Shown here piece by piece: positions 57,065 through 64,000 of a stretch of DNA of 64,000 bases. The translations under genes and the position numbers were made by a program. Below the pieces are notes generated by a model. The model worked only from the letters and a program-made list of their open reading frames with translations, was not told the DNA's origin and made no database searches. Positions within the stretch are counted from its first letter, which is position 1, and each line of letters opens with the position of its first letter. The stretch is from Niebla homalea (taxonomy: Eukaryota; Ascomycota; Lecanoromycetes; Lecanorales; Ramalinaceae), in contig JAHGAU010000009.1 in the NCBI GenBank assembly GCA_019925105.1, forward strand, positions 1,798,001 to 1,862,000, in the 5' to 3' direction.

Positions 57065-58774
57065 TCACCATCTGCCTACCCTTTCATCCTCGTAAGCATC
57101 TTCGTTGTACTCCTCCCACTCATGCTTCATGCTTGCCGCATTCCTGATTGCCGTTCCTGGGCCTTGCCTCCTTTGTCCGTCAAATTCAACGTCTCCACAA
57201 AGGTTCATATGCCCTGAGATCTTCCCACCCCCGCGAAAATATAGCGCTCCTTCACAGCTGTCACCGAAGCTCATTTCGCCCTCTTCACCCTCCCTTCCGC
57301 GCCAATGGAAGGGTAACGCGGTGCCAGATGCAACGGTGGGGCGGGACGGAAGACGCAAAATGCCGCTGAACGTGCCAAAGTCGTATGCACCCCACACAAC
57401 GGGTGTATCGAGCGTCAGGACAAGGGTGAGGTCAGAATAACCCCACTGTTCGGAGATCTCGGGGCAGGAAATGTCATAGACTCCGTTGATGAAGCCCAGG
57501 GGAGGATATTTGGACGGTGACGGGGCTGTAGGTGAGGTTTCTCGCTTGATCTTCAACTCAGCCTTGGATGTGGGCTCCTTCTTGACTTTGGGCTCTTTCT
57601 TGACCCCGGGCTCCTTTTTGATAGACGGATCTGTCTTGATATTGCGCTCTTTCTTGGCGGCTAATTCTTTTGCGGTACCTGCCTTCTTGCTCAATCCAGG
57701 ATGCTGCTTTGACTGATTATCTTTTCCAGCCTTCACGACATCCTGCTCAGGTTCCGCTTTGCGCTTCACCCCTCTCATCCAGGATACTTCCGAGCCATCG
57801 GCATCGACGTAAACACGGCCATCAGACCCGATGTGACAACCAACTGGAGGTGGACCTGGAGGCGGGAGACCCTGTTCGTATCTCTCGATGAAAGCCTTCA
57901 CTAGATGGGGAGCACGAGCCGTCTGCTTTTTCCTTTCGGCTGGCTTATTTAAACCGGTAGCTGTCGGCCTCGTGCCTTGCTGTTGAGATCTGCCGTCCTT
58001 TCCGGCGTCTGGTTGCCCCTGCCTACCATCCGACTGACGTTTCACACCTATCATGAAGGACGGTTCCGACCCATCAATATTGCTATAAAGACGACCGTCC
58101 ATTCCTACATGGTAGTCTTTAGGTGGCGGTCCCGGATGCGGCAGACCCTGCTGGTACCTTTCAATCCAAGCGTTCGTTAGCTTTGAGGATCGCGCGTATT
58201 GCTTTGGTCTTTCGGCAGGCTTCTCTGGACCTGAGCCTATCGGCTTTTTCTCTTGCTGCTTTCCAGTTGTCTTGATTACTCGATCAGTAGCATTCGTACT
58301 AGAAATTTTGTCTTCCGAGCGGTCGACGAGACCAATTGTTTCTGATGCCTTTCGCTTTTTGTTGGCGGGTGGAGCCTCTTTGGCAGCCACACCACCAAGA
58401 GCGGCTTTGTGTTGCGCCTTGGCCTTCCTTTCAGCTGCAGTAAACTCCTTCTTCATCTCTGATTCCAAGCTGATCAAATGAGCTGGGACATCAAGCTTGG
58501 AAGTGTTCAATGCCTCCAGGAGCCGCAACTTGGCCCTCGCCTTGTCTTTGGAAGGCGGCAGTCCATAGTGAATGCATTGAGCTTCATACCAATGAGCGAC
58601 CTGATCCTTGCCCTGCTCACCGGTGGATTTGGACTTCTTCAAATCTGGCCGCAGTAGAGCTCTAATCTCCGCCACGGCCGCTCGCTTGTGTCGATTGAGA
58701 TTGCCAACATCCACGAATAGATCGCCCCCGTTGTAAAGGAACTGGTCGCGCACTATGGGCGCTGCGAAGGCCAT
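57065..58774 (-). CDS. Nuclear-type protein with duplicated module and SUMO-like motifs
   Basis: Single-exon 569-residue protein of unknown function. N-terminal domain (about 10-115) with LYNGGDLFVDVGNLNRHKRA, then a basic linker with a likely nuclear signal (NKKRKAS, 138-144). Two copies of a ~65-residue module follow at 185-250 and 277-339, each with KPAER.KQ.AR, AWIERYQQGLPHPGPPP or AFIERYEQGLPPPGPPP, and a DGR.Y....GSE sequence ending GVKR. Residues 379-412 contain five tandem psi-K-x-E/D sites (IKTD, IKKE, VKKE, VKKE, IKRE), the SUMO conjugation consensus. The C-terminal domain (about 430-540) includes WGYSDLTLVLTLDTPVVWGA and FSGILRLPSRP, a pattern seen in uncharacterised fungal proteins. 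Probably nuclear and possibly chromatin-related, by inference from composition only. Strongly charged, no membrane segment or signal peptide. Confidence 0.85.
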   Translation of the reverse strand: MAFAAPIVRDQFLYNGGDLFVDVGNLNRHKRAAVAEIRALLRPDLKKSKSTGEQGKDQVAHWYEAQCIHYGLPPSKDKARAKLRLLEALNTSKLDVPAHLISLESEMKKEFTAAERKAKAQHKAALGGVAAKEAPPANKKRKASETIGLVDRSEDKISSTNATDRVIKTTGKQQEKKPIGSGPEKPAERPKQYARSSKLTNAWIERYQQGLPHPGPPPKDYHVGMDGRLYSNIDGSEPSFMIGVKRQSDGRQGQPDAGKDGRSQQQGTRPTATGLNKPAERKKQTARAPHLVKAFIERYEQGLPPPGPPPVGCHIGSDGRVYVDADGSEVSWMRGVKRKAEPEQDVVKAGKDNQSKQHPGLSKKAGTAKELAAKKERNIKTDPSIKKEPGVKKEPKVKKEPTSKAELKIKRETSPTAPSPSKYPPLGFINGVYDISCPEISEQWGYSDLTLVLTLDTPVVWGAYDFGTFSGILRLPSRPTVASGTALPFHWRGREGEEGEMSFGDSCEGALYFRGGGKISGHMNLCGDVEFDGQRRQGPGTAIRNAASMKHEWEEYNEDAYEDERVGRW

Positions 58775-59534
58775 GATGACTTTCTATAAAAATGTTTCGA
58801 TGCGACACAGCTGGACCAGTGTAAGGGGGGGTCGTGATGTTGTGGACAACGATCGAATGACCGGGAAGAAGCCTGGGCGGAGATTGAGATTTTGAGAGGC
58901 GCTGGACATACTGGTCTCTGGCGCTTGGGCCGCCTAAGGGAGGGGTTGAGGGGCTGGAGGGGGTGGCAATTGTGGCTAATTTCATCAGCCCGAACTTTCG
59001 TTGTCTTCAATAATGCTCTCTACCACTCGATCTCTCATAATGCCAGACTACCTCCCCACCCATTACGTATGGCATTTGATGCGGCTCGCAAGGCCTAGCT
59101 GGACTCCAAGCAAGCGATGCTGCTCGATGCGGGCTTGGCGGGTGACCGGCTAGAGGATGTCCTTGCAGACCTCATGAAAGGGTATGAGAAGCCGAATATC
59201 TTGAGACGTTCATGCGCGCCATTGAGTCATGGTTTTCACAGTCTCGAGCAGTATGCATAAGCGATGGATTTCATTCGTAATGCAGCCGTGAATAACATCC
59301 TACACAAGAGGTAGATTTTTGGCCCAAACTCTCAACTTCTCTTGTTGCCATTGTTTAGCCCATTTCAGATCCTCATATATTCAAGCTGGATCAGGTTTCG
59401 AGACCTCTATAAAACTCTGTTCACATTAACGATACAATGCATCTACAGGTCATCCAGGAAAAGCTAATTCTCTCTGAATCGCTTCAAGTCTAAGCAGCTG
59501 AGTACTGCTGTTGAGCCGAAGATCTCCCTGAAAA
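58775..59534. other. Intergenic with a small coding-like remnant
   Basis: Upstream of the preceding minus-strand gene. A plus-strand frame at about 59070-59260 reads MAFDAARKA, a TAG at 59096-59098, then MLLDAGLAGDRLEDVLADLM and KGYEKPN, coding-like but stopped and short, so probably a remnant. No other feature. Confidence 0.35.
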
Positions 59535-60861
59535 ATGCAACGGACCTTCTGCCGGTGGCGCTCTCGATTTGAGGTCACAAACGTGGACCGGAGCGACAGC
59601 CTTGATCGAATGGTCCTCAACACCGAAATCGCCTCAGAGCGATACGATATGATCTATGCACTTTTACCAAGCGGCGTACATGCAGATGTAGCGAGATTAT
59701 GTCCACACCTACTACCTGAACAATGACGAGTTTACTCTTCGACCAGTCATTTACGCAGTGAAGCATGAGATCTCAGATCTGATTCGTCAGTCAATTGACA
59801 ACGAGGCTCATCTGAGTACAATTCAAGACGATTTTTAGACGCCTGCCCTCGGATTTGAAGATAGTCATCCACTGTATCGCGCGACTAAACTCGATCGAAA
59901 CGACTATGTGGAGCATCAATGAGCAAGGGCGCCAATCTTGCTGAAGACGATTGTTGTTCCATGCTGACAGTGGCAAGACAACAGTGTTGCCTCTCTCGAG
60001 AAAGCCGTTGAACTCAACGCTAAAGGTTGTGAAAGTGGGACATTGTTTTGAGATGCTACATGTTTGCACCAACGACCGGTTTTATCAGGCCCTTGTTAAA
60101 TTGATGGGAAGTCGCAGTGCCAGGCTCTTAGAGCCTGGTCATCTAGTAATACTGCTTGGTTGCGCTATTCTAGATATTCTACCCCTGATTACAAGACACC
60201 GTGGATCTTGAAGCACGACTTCGACATCAACGTATTACCGAACGAAAGAAAGATCTGCTACCTTTGTCAACTGCCCAAAACAAGCGATTACTGTCCCACA
60301 CGCTGTTATTGAGTAATGCTGATCCCAAGGTCCGCGAAAATACCTTCGAGACATCCCTTGCTGCCGCATTGGACATGGGAGGTTCGGATGCCATGAAAAG
60401 ACGAGTCAAACACGGCACACATCTCAATGCTCCTTCACAAAGATCAGCAACCAAGAACAAGGCATTGTTCATGTCTGGCCGATGATGTCACAGCAAAAGG
60501 AAATATTCCAATCATGCAGATTTTGCGGCACCATGGTTTTGACCTGTCCCGAGCTCGTGATCTCTGCGCGTCACCCTTGCGGAGTGCGGTCAAATACGGG
60601 AATTTAGACGCAACCATCTGGGCGCTTGAGGAGCGAACGGCCTCACTTTCACAAACAGTGCATGAGCCAGGCGACTTGAGAATTAGCAATCTCAGAGGAG
60701 ACGGTCGAGCAGATCACCAATCACTTTTTCAAGACAAGTGGGCCATGTTAGGCCGCTGTCTGGCTCTTGGACATAAGAAAAACAACGCAATGATCGCCCT
60801 GGAACGTTCCCTCGGACGCGAGTGGATACAGCGGAGAACAAGCCACGATCGAGAATTTTAG
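59535..60861 (+). pseudogene. Ankyrin-repeat gene relic
   Basis: Plus-strand remnants of an ankyrin-repeat protein. Readable pieces: SERYDMIYALLPSGVHADVA (in a frame opening at 59535), FTLRPVIYAVKHEISDLIRQ (about 59740-59800), DSHPLYRATKLDRNDYVEH after an in-frame TAG near 59837, then a frame change to MSKGANLAEDDCC (about 59920), and ITERKKDLLPLSTAQNKRLL further on. The last pieces are IMQILRHHGFDLSRARDLCA and SPLRSAVKYGNLDATIWALE (60511-60630). The helix-loop pattern (PLxxAxxxxxxDxVxxLLxxGAxxxxxD) is typical of ankyrin repeats, but stops and frameshifts break every long stretch. No single reading gives a functional protein. Ankyrin families expand and decay rapidly in filamentous fungi. Confidence 0.6.
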
Positions 60862-61681
60862 CGCTGATTAGTATGGCATGTATCGTGGGTGAGTAAAGAA
60901 GATTGCATCTCTATAAAGAAGGTGACACAGTAGAAAGTTGTAAAGTGCACTCCCCGGAGGCACACGAAACGGGTGCTTTATGAATCCCAGGCCGTTCATC
61001 TTCTCCGCCGATGTACCGGACGACCACGTCGCTATGCGTAAGAGTCAATGAATGCCGCGCAAACAATGGCTTGAAAGTCGGAGAGATTGGAAGGGAACGA
61101 TTAAGGAAGACTAGTATATGTTTCGATCTCAGCGAAGGTCTATAGTCGTACTCTGGGCTCTCCTCTATGAAAACCAGGTTTTTCTTGATATCCCCGATGG
61201 CTTACTCTCAGTCATATATCACCAAAGCTTCGACGTGGTATCATTCGTGCAGCGACCCGACCCACAATGCCCCTCATGAGCTCCTAATGGCGTGCGCGCA
61301 ATATTAACAAGGGTGACCATAGTGATTGGGATAGTTAAAGGCACACAGTCAAGGCCGAGAAGCGCAGGACATTCCTACGCAAAGCTTTCAAGACCCTCTG
61401 TTGTTGCATATATGTGCTTTGCATCAGCCATGATGGGACTTTCAGAGTGCCTAAGTTCGTTGTTCTACCTGGTCAAACGTAGAGAAAGAGAATGCAGAGA
61501 CAAGAGAATTTCCAAAGAGCTGCTAGCAAAGTCCTGAAATAAGATGTGACCAGAGGCTTGTTGCATTGAAATGGGACAGAAGTGACACCTTTGATCATCT
61601 TGAGCTACTATGATACAGCTGTATTGCCTCAAACAACATGAAAATTCTATTCCCAAAGGACTACGGTCCCGGCCGGCACGC
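60862..61681. other. Intergenic, no gene seen
   Basis: No supported feature. This is the 3' flank of the ankyrin relic and of the hemerythrin-like gene. Confidence 0.45.
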
Positions 61682-62318
61682 TCAACTCTGTGCCTCCACA
61701 GGAAACGCTCTCAGTAAGTCCGAGAATTTATCGATTGGCGCTGCCAGCATCGCCGCAAAGTTCTCAAAGTACGGCCTGTCAGGTGCACTTGGATGAGATC
61801 TCGTTGGAGTAATCATCTTCGTCCTCTCGAACTGATCGGCAAGCTGCTTGCTCTCCTCACGGGACAAGAGCTTCTCCAAGCGTGGCATGTCCTCATTGGC
61901 TTCGTGCTCGATGTGGTGATATAAGTCTCCAAGAAGTCGGTCGAGGAGTGGCATAAACTCTTGTTTATCGACGGGCATGTCTTGAAGCTCGTAAAGATCA
62001 TTTTTGACCTGGTAGTGTTGCGTGAGTCAATGCACGATATGGTTTGGGATTCAAAGCCAAAATGGGAGTGCATACCGCCTGATGCTGCTCTCGATCCACA
62101 TTAGTCAGATCCACACCTTCCTGACCCATGAGCTTTTCCATTGAGGGATACAAGGTGAGCTCTTCGCTGATTGCATGCCTTGCCAGCGCCCATGTGAATT
62201 GGTTTCGCCACTCAGTCTTCTCCTGGGAGGATTTTGCGGACTTGATCTTGTCGGCGTAGCTGTCGATGGTCTTGTGGTCGCTGCCGACCGCTTCAGAGAT
62301 TGTTTTGTTATCTGCCAT
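61682..62318 (-). CDS. Hemerythrin-like (HHE) domain protein
   Basis: Four-helix HHE cation-binding protein; relatives bind a di-iron centre and act in oxygen or redox sensing. Exons 62318-62076 and 62008-61682 (GTATGC..CCAG, phase 0) give 189 residues, normal length. Candidate iron ligands: His in SEAVGSDHKTIDSY, His and Glu in ALARHAISEELTLYPSME, His in VDREQHQAV, and the HHIEHEANEDMPRLE segment in exon 2. The intron interrupts the HxxxxD-type motif after REQHQA, and splicing restores VKNDLYELQDM. C-terminus ends in a short helix without targeting signal; cytosolic location likely. Fungal relatives are widespread and mostly uncharacterised. Confidence 0.9.
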
Positions 62319-62593
62319 GATGGCTTGTGAGATAAGATGATGAGAGCAGAAACCGTTTGTGGCGACAGGTATAATCTAATAATGCATGACGTAAATATGC
62401 GCGCTAGCTGGAAACCTCTCGGAATCACCGTGCCGACCGAGTTTTTGACTCTTGCCTCAGTACTTCGAGTCTGTGCTTTAATCTTGATGCTGTTCGAGCG
62501 GCGAATGGAGAATGAAAATGGGAAATTTCCAACCAATTCATCAAATTACAGCAGCGCATCCGTAGTGAAACCAACGTCCCTGCCTTCTCACCA
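62319..62593. other. Spacer upstream of hemerythrin-like gene
   Basis: Short promoter-side region of the minus-strand hemerythrin-like gene; nothing else seen. Confidence 0.35.
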
Positions 62594-63700
62594 TCAGATC
62601 CTATATACCATCTTTCTCCCTTTCCCCGCACCATTTCCCCCACCCGCCCCAGGCGCCAGCCCACCAGAAATCCCCTCTAGACCGCCCTCCATGATCTCGA
62701 TCTTACTCAATTTGATCTTCCCAGCGGATGCCATTGGCTCAATGTGCCGCCACCATTTGCCGGCGAAGGCCTTGTCTTCAGGCTTCGCAGCGACCTCGGA
62801 AGAGTCATCGCCTTTCTTGAAGGCATTACCCACGGCCGTGTGGTACAAGACAGACTTGATGGAGACGTCGTTTCGAATGATGTGCAACTTAGGGTTGGGA
62901 TAAAGTGTGCTGGCGATCAGGCCGCTATTGTCGCCAAGGGCAGAAAGGCATGTTGTGAGACTGGAGGTCTGCGAAATGGTGTCAAAGACCTTGGAGAGGG
63001 TATAGGACGTGTATTCAGCATGGACTCGGAGCAAGCGGGATCATGCTGGAAGGAAATGGTAAGCATTGCTTGCATGAAGATGTTGAATCAGAGGTTCACA
63101 TGCGTAGTCAAAAGCCGCCTCTGCTCCCAAAGCTTTTATCTTGATGTAGTCTTTGGGACTGCACGTGCTACACGAGCTCCGGAAAGCAGTGTTAGCTGCA
63201 TAGCTAACATCCCCGTAGCAGTGCTGCCTCCATACACTAGCACAAACTCATCGCCTTTTGCAATTGCATCGAGAGCCGGGAAAGGAAGCCCAAGAGTCTG
63301 GCACAGCGCCTGTCCCACGGTGGTAATCCCAACCCCGAGAATTGCACCTTGTTCAAATGACATACTCTTCGGCGCCTTCATCATCAAATGCTCAAACGCA
63401 AGGACAACTCCTGCAAAAGCCCATTACTCGTGGTTGGAAGCCACGCTCCCATGAACAAAGCCAGCCAGCCACCCTGTGTCCTGGGTGAAGGGAGGCCACA
63501 TCCTCTCCGACCTCGACTATGGCACTGAACTCAACTACGTTGATGGATCCAATTGCTGGTACCCCGTCTAAAGTCTTCCAGTCTGTTGGATTCAAGCTGA
63601 CGGCGTGGGTGCGGACAATTAGCTCACCAGGGCCTGGGACTGGAATCGGACTCTCTTTGACTTTGACTTTCCCACGTGCGGTGGCGATGACTTCCTGCAC
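62594..63700 (-). pseudogene. Decayed medium-chain reductase (trans-enoyl reductase-like)
   Basis: Minus-strand relic of a medium-chain dehydrogenase/reductase of the fungal quinone-oxidoreductase/trans-enoyl reductase type. The N-terminal GroES-like part (63700-63470) is intact: ESPIPVPGPGELIVRTHAVS, LNPTDWKTLDGVP. After HPGHRVAG a tandem GGCTGGCTGGCT shifts the frame; the shifted reading AGFVHGSVASNHE reaches a TAA, then FEHLMMKAPKSMSFEQGAIL and the cofactor region DEFVLVYGGSTATGMLAMQL follow. A second shift after LLSGA leads to CSPKDYIKIKALGAEAAFDY, another stop (PA, TAG/TGA near 63040), and the C-terminal part ending GKGRKMVYRI at 62594. No ATG starts the first frame (it begins GTG). Two frameshifts and two stops make a functional enzyme unlikely. 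Confidence 0.75.
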
Positions 63701-63721
63701 CCCACAGGAAAGCTGACAATC

Positions 63722-64000
63722 ATGCTCCAGCCCACATTGGGACAGAACGACACGATCACAAACATCAAGAAGGCCCTATCGACTGCTCGATCCCTGAGCC
63801 TGCCAATATACTATGACCCCCACCATGAATGGACCGCCAAAGCATCTGAAATTGGGGCCTCATGTCTTCAAGTAACATCGGTCAGCGGCAGACCCACTTC
63901 TTCGAAGCCGGGATCTTTGGGGCAGACATTTTTGAAGGTCTTCAGCCACAGGCGGAAGTGGGGGAGTTCGTGGTCAACAAGTACTCGAACAGCAATTGCG
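63722..64000 (+). pseudogene. Isochorismatase-like hydrolase fragment (runs off the edge)
   Basis: A plus-strand frame from 63722 (MLQPTLGQNDTITNIKKALS, then TARSLSLPIYYDPHHEW) matches the isochorismatase/cysteine-hydrolase fold beta-strand 2 region. About 63875 the homologous sequence continues in another frame as QRQTHFFEAGIFGADIFEGL, then LQPQAEVGEFVVNKYSNSNC, running past the window end. The N-terminal catalytic Asp region (LLDMQ-like) is not seen upstream, and the frame change lacks a convincing intron, so this is probably a truncated, frameshifted copy. Confidence 0.55.

Noticed and set aside
1..64000. Intact transposons or LTR elements
   Set aside because: No transposase, reverse transcriptase or integrase motif, long terminal repeat or target-site duplication pair could be recognised by eye.

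Overview
The window is nuclear DNA of a filamentous ascomycete, probably a Dothideomycete or close relative (inferred from gene families, not proven). Protein genes sit on both strands, are mostly monocistronic, and carry short GT-AG introns (mostly 40-120 nt) that can be resolved from reading-frame continuity. Families are typical of fungi: OPT oligopeptide transporter, GMC oxidoreductases, fungal rhodopsin-domain membrane protein, NRPS-like adenylation-thiolation-reductase enzyme, APC permease, CFEM-free secreted proteins, DUF924, hemerythrin-like and PQ-loop proteins. There is no bacterial operon structure, IS element or CRISPR array.

Layout. 1-7.8 kb: OPT transporter (+) converging on an AMP-dependent acyl-CoA synthetase-like gene (-), separated by 2.3 kb of low-complexity DNA with a long GAT microsatellite. 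9.4-13.5 kb: two decayed membrane-protein genes lying tail to tail (a DUF3176-like relic on + and a second relic on -). 14.9-30.7 kb: metabolic stretch with two GMC oxidoreductases (one intracellular, one secreted), a fungal rhodopsin-domain membrane protein, a 1117-residue NRPS-like A-T-R enzyme and an amino-acid/choline type APC permease. The A-T-R gene and the secreted GMC gene are divergent and could share a 1.3 kb promoter; together with the permease they form a plausible small metabolite locus, but this is inference.

30.9-35.4 kb: a divergent pair of paralogous J-domain proteins with coiled coil and C-terminal Cys-rich module, with an intron after codon 53 in both. 36.1-43 kb: a secreted protein made of two homologous modules, a DUF924 protein with a probable mitochondrial presequence supplied by a tiny first exon, and two other secreted proteins. 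44.3-49.7 kb: a large glycosylated membrane protein, a CitE/HpcH-like lyase, and a PQ-loop transporter preceded by a striking CACGTG cluster. 50.2 kb: a tRNA-like Pol III gene with an unusually long insert. 51.8-53.7 kb: more gene relics. 56-64 kb: hexapeptide acetyltransferase, a nuclear-looking protein with duplicated module and tandem SUMO-type motifs, ankyrin relic, hemerythrin-like protein, and at the right edge a decayed medium-chain reductase facing a decayed isochorismatase-like fragment.

Overall the window is a mixture of intact metabolic/secretory genes and at least six gene relics bearing in-frame stops and frameshifts, which is the pattern expected of accessory, fast-evolving fungal DNA. 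All family calls are from reading the sequence; no database search was run.
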